Shown piece by piece: positions 48,815 through 56,522 of a DNA stretch of 64,000 nt. Source of the DNA: Pseudomonadota bacterium. GTDB lineage: Bacteria > Pseudomonadota > Alphaproteobacteria > Acetobacterales > Acetobacteraceae. The notes under the pieces are model-generated. The model was not told the origin of the DNA and ran no database searches. It saw only the letters and a list, made by a program, of their open reading frames with translations. The translations under genes were made by a program, and so were the position numbers. How positions within the stretch are numbered: position 1 is the first letter of the stretch; the number at the start of each line of letters is the position of its first letter. Where the stretch lies: contig JAJZES010000034.1 of assembly GCA_021845985.1 (NCBI GenBank), forward strand, positions 1-64,000, read 5' to 3'.

Positions 48815-50782
48815 TCAGCCTTCTGATACATCGATGAAGGTATCGGCAGGCACGTACGTCGTCAGATCCAGTTCGAAACGTCCGTCGCCGCGCCGGGCAA
48901 ATCCCAGCTTCTCATAATGGTCCTTGACCATGCCGTTCTTCTTGGTCGGCAGGTACTCGCCGATCAGCCGCCGCGCGCCGAGCCGCCGCGCCTCGGCGGC
49001 GATCAGATTGAGGCTGGTCGGCTCGACCTGCCGCCCGAGCACCCGGCAGCTCATCAGCCATGTGTCGATCTGCAGCGCATCGTCATCCTGCATGCGGCCG
49101 ATCAGAATGGCGATGATGCCGTTGTCGCCGAAGCGGTCGAGCAGGCGGAGTTGCAGTCCGAAGCTGCGGCTGTCCTGCATGATCGCCAGCACCTCGGCAT
49201 CAGTGTAGCGCCGCGTCGTCAGGTTGAACTGGTTGGTCTTGTTGATCAGTTGCACGGTGCGCGCCAGACCGATCGTGTCGAAGCGGCGCCAGATCAGCCG
49301 CATGTCCAGCCCGCGGAGATAGCTCGGCAGATCGGTGGCGCTGGCCATCAGCGCGGCGCGTTCGCGGTTGCCCTGATACTGACCGCTGCGGGCGCGATCG
49401 TCGTCGGTGATCTCCAGCGCCTCGAAATAGCCGGCATCGGCGATGGTCCGGGCATAGAAGGTCGGATCGTCGGAGACCTCCGGCACCATCACCATCGGCA
49501 GTTCCTGGCGCACCAGAGCACGCTCAAACGGATTGTCGTCGATGAACACCAGCGCATCCAGGCCGATGTTCAGCTCCTGCGCGATGGCCCGGATATTGGT
49601 CGCCTTGTCGTTCCAGTTGGCGACGAAGGCGGCGATGTCGGCGCGCCGCAGCACCATCTCCGGGTGGCGCGCGAACGGCTCCAGCGCGTTGGCTTCGTCG
49701 TTCTTCGAGCACACCGCAAGGATGATGCCGCGACGCGATAATTCGCGCGCGTAATCCTGGAACGCGACATAGGCTTCGCCGAGCGCGCTGCCCTGGCCGA
49801 GCACCAGCCCTTCCAGTCCGTCATCGCCGACCACGCCGCCCCAAAGGGTGTTATCGAGGTCGAGCACCAGACATTTGGCCGAGCGGCCCTGTCGCGCGGC
49901 GACCAGCCGCATCACCAGCTCGCCGTACATCGGCGCCGCCGCCGGCGAAATCTCCTGCTTGGCGCGGTGCCACAGCGCCGGGTCGTACCATGCCCGTATC
50001 CCGTCGGTCGCGGCGCGGGCGCCCATCGCCAGCACATCGACCGCGTCATCTTCGGCGGCCCGTCGCACCGCATCGGTCAGCGCGGCGATGGCGGCGGCGC
50101 GCGAGCCGGGCAGCCGCGCCTCGTTGCTGCCGAGCAGCGGCGGATGCACCGGCAGCGGCAACTGCTGGATGATCTGGCAGCCAAAGGCGGCGCGCGCGAG
50201 GTGCCAGCACTGGCGCACCCGCGCCACCATCTCGGCCACCGCCGCCGCCGCGCCCGCGGCGTCGAGCCCGACGGAGATGCCGGCGGTCAGGTGATGCGCG
50301 TCGAGCGCCAGCAGCACCACGGTCGGCCGGAACGCATGCAGCGGCGACTCGGCGTCGGCCAGTTCCTGCCAGTATTGGCCGTAATCGTTTTCGTATATGC
50401 TGGCATGCAGGCCACGCCGCAGCGCGGCAACGCGAATGCCGCTATGCAAATGAGCCGTTGTACAGGAGCCGAGAATAGCCAGTCGTACCGGTTTGCCGAT
50501 CGCCGCGTCCGGCACTGCGTCGCCAATGCTGCGGCGCAGCATTTCGTCAAGAGCATTGGTCTTGATGAAGTCGAGACGTGCATTGGCCAGAGCCACACCG
50601 GCTTCCCATGCAGCGGACGGTTCCGTGGAAAGTCCGCGCAGGCGGACCCGCCAATCCTGAACCTCCGGCAACCAGTAGAGGGCCGTCACGCTGGTCAAAT
50701 CCTCGGATTGTGCCGCCAACTTGAAGCACTCTCTGCGCTGCATTGCAACCACGGTTGCACCGCGACATTGAATCGCCGCCAT
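48815..50782 (-). CDS. HAD-IIIC/FkbH-family protein
   Basis: 655 residues. The N-terminal half (about 95-290) is SGNH-like, with LAILGSCTTAHLHSGIRV and YGQYWQEL. The HAD domain has CLVLDLDNTLWGGVVGDDG (nucleophile Asp308, Asp310), AVCSKND and VFIDDNPFERALV. The C-terminal GNAT-like region has QLINKTNQFNLTTRRYTDAEV and EYLPTKKNGMVKDHYEKLGF. FkbH proteins take 1,3-bisphosphoglycerate, remove phosphate and load glyceryl onto an ACP. ATG 50743 is an alternative start, just after a palindrome. Operon head of the glycan cluster. Confidence 0.88.
   Translation of the reverse strand: MAAIQCRGATVVAMQRRECFKLAAQSEDLTSVTALYWLPEVQDWRVRLRGLSTEPSAAWEAGVALANARLDFIKTNALDEMLRRSIGDAVPDAAIGKPVRLAILGSCTTAHLHSGIRVAALRRGLHASIYENDYGQYWQELADAESPLHAFRPTVVLLALDAHHLTAGISVGLDAAGAAAAVAEMVARVRQCWHLARAAFGCQIIQQLPLPVHPPLLGSNEARLPGSRAAAIAALTDAVRRAAEDDAVDVLAMGARAATDGIRAWYDPALWHRAKQEISPAAAPMYGELVMRLVAARQGRSAKCLVLDLDNTLWGGVVGDDGLEGLVLGQGSALGEAYVAFQDYARELSRRGIILAVCSKNDEANALEPFARHPEMVLRRADIAAFVANWNDKATNIRAIAQELNIGLDALVFIDDNPFERALVRQELPMVMVPEVSDDPTFYARTIADAGYFEALEITDDDRARSGQYQGNRERAALMASATDLPSYLRGLDMRLIWRRFDTIGLARTVQLINKTNQFNLTTRRYTDAEVLAIMQDSRSFGLQLRLLDRFGDNGIIAILIGRMQDDDALQIDTWLMSCRVLGRQVEPTSLNLIAAEARRLGARRLIGEYLPTKKNGMVKDHYEKLGFARRGDGRFELDLTTYVPADTFIDVSEG
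50744..50759. repeat. 16-bp palindrome at the FkbH gene start
   Basis: TGCAACCACGGTTGCA: 7-bp perfect arms with a 2-base centre, immediately upstream of the in-frame ATG at 50743. It could be an operator if translation starts at 50743, or simply coding sequence if it starts at 50782. Confidence 0.35.
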
Positions 50783-51097
50783 CGGCGCCCAGGCACAACG
50801 TCCCTGCCCGGCTGTCCGGTTTCACCGCCATTCGGCCTCGCGCCGGCCACCATGTCACACCCTTGTCAACAACCAAACATGAACGATATCGCCGGGTGTG
50901 GACCAACGACTCACCGCTGTTCGGCTTGCAGGGCGCGCGCCGCGCGCCTTGCGGCCGTCCCTGACCCAGCATAATAGAGAGACGTACAGAATGCCGATTC
51001 GGCTATGAGTTGACGCTGTCGTTCTTCGTCGCCGTCCAACGTTTGGCGCGCCGATGCCCTCCGGCCTGACGCCGCTTTCGGATTCCATTAACCAATA
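50783..51097. promoter_or_regulatory. Divergent intergenic region with a likely plus-strand promoter
   Basis: 315 bases between the FkbH gene and the unknown divergent gene, noticeably less G+C-rich. On the plus strand CATAAT (50970-50975) follows CTTGCG (50948-50953) by 16 bases; this would give a leader of about 115 bases. That leader starts a 5-codon frame, MPIRL, at 50991. I find no clear minus-strand promoter and no RNA gene. Confidence 0.4.
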
Positions 51098-52303
51098 GTG
51101 AGCATTGGTATCGATCTCCAACACATGAGCGGCGCTGACACAGACCTGATCGTCAATTTCGGCACCAGGGGCACTTCGGCGGTTGGCATCGATGGCATGC
51201 TGGTTGCCGGCTGGTCCACCCCCGAGGCCGACGAGACCTGGACGGTCGGTCGGGAAAGCGTGCTGATGCTGCCGGCGCCGACGCGCCCGGCGAGCTATGT
51301 GCTGGTGCTCAACCTGCGTCCGCTGGTGGCCGAGGGCAAACTCGCGGCGCAGCGGCTGCGCGTCAGCGCCAACGGCAGCGAGGTCAGCAGCTTTCGCATC
51401 GACCGGCGCACGCTGCGCACCTGCGTCATTCCGTGGTCGGTGATCGCCGGGGCGCCGGCCCTGCGGCTGACGCTGCTGCTGCCGGACGCCGCCCGGCCGG
51501 CCGAGCTCGGGCTGAACCAGGATCACCGCCAGCTCGGCATCGCACTCAGCCGGCTGCGCCTCTACCCCGACCTCTACGAGGCGTGGCAGGACGACACCGC
51601 GCTCAGCGGCGATGAGCCGGTGTCCATCGACATGGCCAGCGTCACCGCCGCCGAGCAAGTGCCGCTCGCCGATCTGATGCTGAAATTCGAGAGTCTCGGG
51701 CAAAACTGCGAGTTCGGTCTGGTGCAGCGCCAGTGCCAGGCCGAGCCGCTCAGCCTGCTGCGCTTCTCCTCGACGCCGCTGCCCCGGCTGCTTGATGCGC
51801 TCGATGCCCGCTTCGCCGGCATGGGCGCGCCGGAGGCGACCAATGTCGTGCTGTCGTCCAACGGCCGCGAATACATGGTCAACGACAGCCGCTTTGGCTT
51901 CGTCTATCACGCCTGGGTCAATGCCGGCGAGATGTCCCCCGAGGAGCTGCAGCGGCGCGAGGCGCGGCGCATCCCGTTCCTCGTCCGCAAGCTGCTGGAG
52001 GACCTTGAGGCGGGCGAAAAGATCTTCGTCTTCAAGGGAATGGGCGCGGTCGCCGAGGAGGAGGTGTTTCCCCTGGCGATGGCCATCCGCCGCTATGGGC
52101 CGAATACGCTGTTGGTGATCACGCTGAGCGATGCCGCGCATCGCGGCGGCACGGTGGAGGCGCGGTCGCCGGGCTTCATGATCGGCTATATAGACCGCTT
52201 CGCGCCGGGCGACGACGCGCAGGATTTCCTGCTGGGCCAATGGGTGCGGATCTGCCGCGACGCCTGGCGCCTGCGCCTCGCCGCGCGCGGGATGCGGCGG
52301 TAG
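51098..52303 (+). CDS. Unknown protein: jelly-roll-like N-module plus SLGQNCEFG domain
   Basis: 401 residues from GTG 51098 (ATG 51125 also possible; neither has a good ribosome site). The first 155 residues look like a beta-sandwich sugar-binding-type module (GWSTPEADETWTVGRESVL, then QRLRVSANG and LGIALSRLRLYP). The C-terminal 210 residues begin FESLGQNCEFGLVQRQ and continue LLRFSSTPLPRLLDALDARF and RIPFLVRKLLEDLEAGEKIFVFK. The SLG-NC start recalls DUF1796-type putative cysteine peptidases and unnamed proteins of rhizobia and methylobacteria, but I cannot place it firmly. It is divergent from the ACP/FkbH/glycosyltransferase operon and probably belongs to it functionally. Confidence 0.7.
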   Translation: MSIGIDLQHMSGADTDLIVNFGTRGTSAVGIDGMLVAGWSTPEADETWTVGRESVLMLPAPTRPASYVLVLNLRPLVAEGKLAAQRLRVSANGSEVSSFRIDRRTLRTCVIPWSVIAGAPALRLTLLLPDAARPAELGLNQDHRQLGIALSRLRLYPDLYEAWQDDTALSGDEPVSIDMASVTAAEQVPLADLMLKFESLGQNCEFGLVQRQCQAEPLSLLRFSSTPLPRLLDALDARFAGMGAPEATNVVLSSNGREYMVNDSRFGFVYHAWVNAGEMSPEELQRREARRIPFLVRKLLEDLEAGEKIFVFKGMGAVAEEEVFPLAMAIRRYGPNTLLVITLSDAAHRGGTVEARSPGFMIGYIDRFAPGDDAQDFLLGQWVRICRDAWRLRLAARGMRR

Positions 52304-52315
52304 CCGGACGCCGGC

Positions 52316-52329
52316 TTGATCTAGATCAA
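52316..52329. promoter_or_regulatory. FNR/FixK-type box upstream of hemN
   Basis: TTGATCTAGATCAA, a perfect TTGAT-N4-ATCAA palindrome. Its centre is 42.5 bases before the hemN ATG and about 40 before the predicted transcription start, the position of a class II activator. It fits low-oxygen induction of hemN-bchE-bchJ. Confidence 0.8.
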
Positions 52330-52350
52330 TGGGTGGTCGGTACGGAGTGT

Positions 52351-52356
52351 CATAGT
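52351..52356 (+). promoter_or_regulatory. -10 box of hemN
   Basis: CATAGT, 9 bases before the hemN ATG. The predicted start of transcription falls at 52362-52365, so the mRNA would be leaderless or nearly so; no ribosome-binding sequence is visible at normal spacing. Confidence 0.45.
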
Positions 52357-52364
52357 TTGTTGAC

Positions 52365-53723
52365 ATGACCGATGCAGAACTCATTGCGCGCTACGATGGT
52401 CGGGTGCCGCGCTATACCAGCTATCCGACCGCGCCGCATTTCACCCCGGCGGTTGGGCCGGATCGCTACGCCGCGTGGCTGGGACAACTGCCGGCGGGGC
52501 TGCCGCTGTCGCTTTACCTGCATGTGCCGTTTTGTGAGCGGCTGTGTTTGTATTGCGGCTGCAACACCGGGGTTGTTCGCCATGCGGCGCCGCGCCGGGC
52601 TTATGCGGCGCTGCTGGAGCGTGAGTTGCGGCTGGTCGCCGGGCGGGTCGGGCGGCGGCGGGTCAGTCATGTGCACTGGGGCGGCGGCACGCCGACGACG
52701 CTGCCGGCCGATTGCCTGACCGATGTGATGGCGCTGATCCGCGACCTGTTCGATCTGACGCCAGATGCCGAGATCGCGATTGAACTGGACCCGACGGCGC
52801 TGCCGGCCGACCGGCTGGCGGCGCTGGCGGCAATGGGGGTGACGCGGGTCAGTCTCGGGGTGCAGGATCTCGACCCGGCGGTGCAGGCGGCGATCGGGCG
52901 GATCCAGTCCTATGAGGTGACGGAGGCCTGCGCGCAGGCGGTGCGCGGCATTGGCGTGAGCGCGATCAATCTCGATCTGATCTATGGCCTGCCGCTGCAG
53001 ACCGAGCAGAGCGTGGCCGAGACGGCGCGCCGGGCGCTGCGGCTGGAGGCCGGGCGGGTTGCCGTGTTCGGCTATGCCCATGTGCCCTGGATGAAGCGGC
53101 ATCAGGCGCTGATCCCCGAGGCGACATTGCCCGGGCCGCAGGCACGCTTCGACCAGCGCGCCGCGATCGGCCGGGTGTTGGAAGAAGAAGGCGGTTATCT
53201 ACCGGTCGGACTCGACCACTATGCCCGTCCCGACGATGCGCTGGCAGAGGCGGCGCAGGGTCGCCGACTGCACCGCAGTTTTCAGGGCTACACCACCGAC
53301 GCGGCGCCGGCGCTGATCGGCATCGGCGCCAGCGCGATTGGCTGCCTGCCGCAAGGCTACGTGCAGAATGCGACGGCTGTGCCGGACTATGCCGCGGCGA
53401 TCCGCGCCGGGCATGCGGCGACGGCGCGGGGGATTGCGCTGTCGGCGGACGATCGGCTGCGGCGCGCGGTGATCGAGCAGGTGATGTGCGATCTGCGCGC
53501 CGATTTGCCCGATCTGGCGCGCGCCCATCAGGCCGATCCGGCGCCGCTGCTGGCGGCGGCGGCATCGCTCGCCTCGTTCGAGCGTGACGGGCTGGTCCGC
53601 CGCGATGGCGGCCTTGTCCAGGTGACCGAAATCGGCCGGCCGTTCGTGCGCAATGTCGCCGCAGTGTTCGACGCCTACCTCAACAAAAACGACACCAGAC
53701 CGCGCCACGCCCAGGCGGTGTGA
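52365..53723 (+). CDS. hemN: Oxygen-independent coproporphyrinogen III oxidase
   Basis: A 452-residue radical SAM enzyme that decarboxylates coproporphyrinogen III to protoporphyrinogen IX without oxygen. N-terminal [13 protein letters not shown] is the true HemN signature, separating it from HemW. The 4Fe-4S site is in [11 protein letters not shown] (CX3CX2C plus the extra Cys). WGGGTPTTL (SAM site), [13 protein letters not shown] and [12 protein letters not shown] follow. The C-terminal HemN domain has GIGASAIG. First gene of the operon with bchE (22-base gap), led by the FNR box. Confidence 0.95.
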   Translation: MTDAELIARYDGRVPRYTSYPTAPHFTPAVGPDRYAAWLGQLPAGLPLSLYLHVPFCERLCLYCGCNTGVVRHAAPRRAYAALLERELRLVAGRVGRRRVSHVHWGGGTPTTLPADCLTDVMALIRDLFDLTPDAEIAIELDPTALPADRLAALAAMGVTRVSLGVQDLDPAVQAAIGRIQSYEVTEACAQAVRGIGVSAINLDLIYGLPLQTEQSVAETARRALRLEAGRVAVFGYAHVPWMKRHQALIPEATLPGPQARFDQRAAIGRVLEEEGGYLPVGLDHYARPDDALAEAAQGRRLHRSFQGYTTDAAPALIGIGASAIGCLPQGYVQNATAVPDYAAAIRAGHAATARGIALSADDRLRRAVIEQVMCDLRADLPDLARAHQADPAPLLAAAASLASFERDGLVRRDGGLVQVTEIGRPFVRNVAAVFDAYLNKNDTRPRHAQAV

Positions 53724-53745
53724 GCGGCTCAGGGAGCGAACGACA

Positions 53746-55380
53746 ATGCGCATTCTCCTGATCCATCCGAACTATCATTCCGGCGGGGCGGAGATTGCCG
53801 GCAACTGGCCGCCGGCCTGGGCGGCGTATCTGGCGGGGTCGTTGAGGACGGCAGGCTATAACGACATACGCTTCATCGATGCGATGACCGATGATCTGAC
53901 CGACGCGCAGTTGCGCGATCTGCTGGCCGCCGAGCGGCCCGACATCATCGGCGCGACGGCGATCACGCCCTCGATCTACAAGGCGGAGCGGGCGCTGCAG
54001 ATCGCCAAGGAGCTGCACCCGAACGCGATCACCGTGTTGGGCGGCATTCACGCCACCTTCATGTATCAGCAGGTGCTGAGCGAGGCGCCGTGGATCGATG
54101 TCATCGTGCGCGGCGAGGGCGAGGAAATCCTCATCGACCTGGTCAATAGCATCGCGGCGGACGGCTGGCCGGCGGATCGGCACCAGATCAAGGGGCTGGC
54201 GTTCAGCGAGAGCGACGGCGAGACCACCAGGATCGTCGCCACGGCGGCGGCGGCGACGGTGAAGGACCTCGACGCGATCAGTCCGGATTGGGGGATTTTG
54301 CAGTGGGACAAGTACAAATATATTCCGCTCAATTGCCGGGTGGCGATTCCGAACATGGCGCGCGGGTGCCCGTTCACCTGCTCGTTCTGTTCGCAGTGGA
54401 AGTTCTGGCGTGATTATCGGGTGCGCAATCCAAAGAAAGTGGTCGATGAAATCCAGACGCTGTACGAACGCTACGACGTGCGGTTTTTCATCCTCGCTGA
54501 CGAAGAGCCGACGATCAACCGCAAGAAATTCATTCAGTTTTGCGAAGAGCTTATCGCCCGCGGGCTGAACAAAAAACTCGCCTGGGGCATCAACACACGG
54601 GTCACCGATATTCTGCGGGATGCGGACTATCTGGCGCTGTATCGGCGCGCCGGGCTGCTGCATGTGTCACTGGGCACCGAAGCGGCGGCGCAGATGAAGC
54701 TTGACCGCTTCAACAAGGAAACCAAGGTCAGCGACAACAAGCGCGCGATCCAGTTGCTGCGCGAGGCGGGGATCGTTGTCGAGGCGCAGTTCATCGTCGG
54801 GTTGGAGAACGAGACGCCGGAGACGCTGGAAGAGACCTATCAGATGGCGCTCGACTGGAAGCCGGATCTGGCCAACTGGTCGATGTACACGCCCTGGCCG
54901 TTTACCCAGTTGTTTCAGGAACTGAGCGACAAAATCGAGGTGTTCGATTTCGAGAAATACAATTTCGTCACGCCGATCATGCGGCCCGAGGCGATGGACC
55001 GGGCCGAACTGCTCGATCGGGTGATGAACAATTATCGCCGGTTTTATATGCGCAAGGCGCTTCTGTCGTATCCCTGGTCGGGTACCGGCCAGCGCCGGCG
55101 CTATCTGCTCGGCTGCCTCAAAGCGTTTCTCAAATCGGGGTTCGAGCGCAAATTCTACGATCTCGGCAAGGTCGGCTACTGGGGGCCGCAGTCAAAGAAG
55201 AAGGTCGATTTCCATTTCGACTCCAGCCGGCGCGCGGCACCGGCGCAGATGGCCGATTGGACGGCCAGCGCCGACCGAACGCGCAAAGCCAAGGCGCAGG
55301 CACCGACGATGACGGCGTGCGGCGGGCGTGAACATTGGCCGGACCCACCGCCGGTCGTGCATGACCACCCGCACCCGTGA
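53746..55380 (+). CDS. bchE: Mg-protoporphyrin IX monomethyl ester oxidative cyclase, anaerobic
   Basis: A 544-residue B12-binding radical SAM enzyme that makes the fifth ring of bacteriochlorophyll with water as oxygen source. [20 protein letters not shown] begins the cobalamin-binding domain (to about residue 140). The radical SAM cluster is [16 protein letters not shown] (Cys208, 212, 215). [33 protein letters not shown] and [20 protein letters not shown] are closely BchE-like, as is [12 protein letters not shown] near the end. AGGGAGCG precedes ATG 53746. The C-terminal 50 residues after that are a variable tail. It shows capacity for anaerobic bacteriochlorophyll synthesis. Confidence 0.95.
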   Translation: MRILLIHPNYHSGGAEIAGNWPPAWAAYLAGSLRTAGYNDIRFIDAMTDDLTDAQLRDLLAAERPDIIGATAITPSIYKAERALQIAKELHPNAITVLGGIHATFMYQQVLSEAPWIDVIVRGEGEEILIDLVNSIAADGWPADRHQIKGLAFSESDGETTRIVATAAAATVKDLDAISPDWGILQWDKYKYIPLNCRVAIPNMARGCPFTCSFCSQWKFWRDYRVRNPKKVVDEIQTLYERYDVRFFILADEEPTINRKKFIQFCEELIARGLNKKLAWGINTRVTDILRDADYLALYRRAGLLHVSLGTEAAAQMKLDRFNKETKVSDNKRAIQLLREAGIVVEAQFIVGLENETPETLEETYQMALDWKPDLANWSMYTPWPFTQLFQELSDKIEVFDFEKYNFVTPIMRPEAMDRAELLDRVMNNYRRFYMRKALLSYPWSGTGQRRRYLLGCLKAFLKSGFERKFYDLGKVGYWGPQSKKKVDFHFDSSRRAAPAQMADWTASADRTRKAKAQAPTMTACGGREHWPDPPPVVHDHPHP

Positions 55381-55390
55381 GCGCCCGCAG

Positions 55391-56026
55391 ATGCGGCGCG
55401 ACGCGGCGGCACGGGCCGGGAAGATCGGGCCGAATGCGGTGATCCAACTGGTCGAGGCGCTGCGGGCGGCGGGGCTGGAGCAGGCCATGGCGCCGGTGTT
55501 TGCCGCGGTCGGCGCAACCGCATGGCTGGCGGCGCCGCCGGCGGCGATGGTAGATGCGGCCAAGGTGGGGCGTTTGCACCATGCGGTGCGCGCCAGCCTG
55601 CCGCTGGCCGCTTCGGCCTCGGTGATGGCCGATGCCGGGCTGCGGACGGCGGATTATCTGCTGGCGGCGCGTATCCCCGGGGCGGTGCAATGGCTGCTGA
55701 AGCGCCTTCCGGCGCGGCTCGCGGCGCGCCTGCTGGTTGCCGCGATCCGCGCGCATGCCTGGACTTTCGCCGGATCGGGGCGGTTTTCCGCCGCCGCCGG
55801 ATCGCCGACGCGGCTCGAATTGACCGACAACCCGCTATGCGCCGGGGAGCACGCGCGGGCGCCGGTTTGCCGCTGGCACGCGGCGGTGTTCGAGCGGCTG
55901 TTTCAGGTGCTGGTGTCGCCCCGGGCGCAGGCGATCGAGACCTCCTGTGCGGCGTGCGGCGATGCCTGCTGCCGCTTTGTGCTGACCTGGCGGCCGGGGG
56001 AGGCGCGGCGCCTGGTGGCCGCATGA
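55391..56026 (+). CDS. bchJ: BchJ-like V4R-domain protein
   Basis: About 211 residues from ATG 55391 (ATG 55361 inside the end of bchE is also possible). GKIGPNAVIQLVEALRAAG is the BchJ N-terminus. A V4R small-molecule-binding domain follows, ending with ETSCAACGDACCRFVL, which holds clustered Cys residues. BchJ was once called 8-vinyl (4-vinyl) reductase; it is now thought to assist as a carrier of porphyrin intermediates rather than be the reductase. Its place after bchE supports work with Mg-porphyrin substrates. Confidence 0.85.
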   Translation: MRRDAAARAGKIGPNAVIQLVEALRAAGLEQAMAPVFAAVGATAWLAAPPAAMVDAAKVGRLHHAVRASLPLAASASVMADAGLRTADYLLAARIPGAVQWLLKRLPARLAARLLVAAIRAHAWTFAGSGRFSAAAGSPTRLELTDNPLCAGEHARAPVCRWHAAVFERLFQVLVSPRAQAIETSCAACGDACCRFVLTWRPGEARRLVAA

Positions 56027-56054
56027 CATCCGCGGCGACGGCGCCGGCAGCGGC

Positions 56055-56522
56055 TCACGTCAGCGCCGCCGCCGCCTGCATGACATCCGCGGCGTGGCCG
56101 TCCACCTTCACCTTGGGCCACACCCGCGCCACTTTGCCGGCGGCGTCGATCAGGAAGGTGCTGCGCTCCATGCCCATGTAGGTCTTGCCGTACATGGATT
56201 TCTGCACCCAGACGCCGTACGCCTCGGCTACCGCCGTTGCCGCGTCCGAGGCGAGCGGAAACTTCAGTCCGAACTTCTCGGCGAATTTCTCAATCGGCTT
56301 GATTTTATCCTTGGACACGCCGATCACCTCGATCCCGGCATGGGCAAGCTGCGGCAGCGCCTCCTGAAAGGCGCAGGCTTCGCGGGTGCAGCCGGGGGTG
56401 TCGGCCCTGGGGTAAAAATACAGCACGAACGGCCGCCCCTGCAGTCCGGCGAGACTGACCGTGCGGCCGAAACTCGCCGGCATGACGAAATCCGGCGCCG
56501 CATCCCCGACGTTCAGGCTCAT
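56055..56522 (-). CDS. bcp: Peroxiredoxin, Bcp/PrxQ type
   Basis: A 155-residue thioredoxin-dependent thiol peroxidase that reduces H2O2 and organic peroxides. VLYFYPRADTPGCTREACAF has the peroxidatic Cys45 and resolving Cys50 five residues on, the PrxQ pattern. GDAAPDF at the N-terminus and GMERSTFLID later are typical. ATG 56522 overlaps the glnE stop (ATGA). It converges on bchJ. Confidence 0.95.
   Translation of the reverse strand: MSLNVGDAAPDFVMPASFGRTVSLAGLQGRPFVLYFYPRADTPGCTREACAFQEALPQLAHAGIEVIGVSKDKIKPIEKFAEKFGLKFPLASDAATAVAEAYGVWVQKSMYGKTYMGMERSTFLIDAAGKVARVWPKVKVDGHAADVMQAAAALT

Noticed and set aside
53500-53760. Cobalamin riboswitch before bchE
   Set aside because: BchE uses B12, but only 22 bases separate it from hemN and no B12-box is seen.
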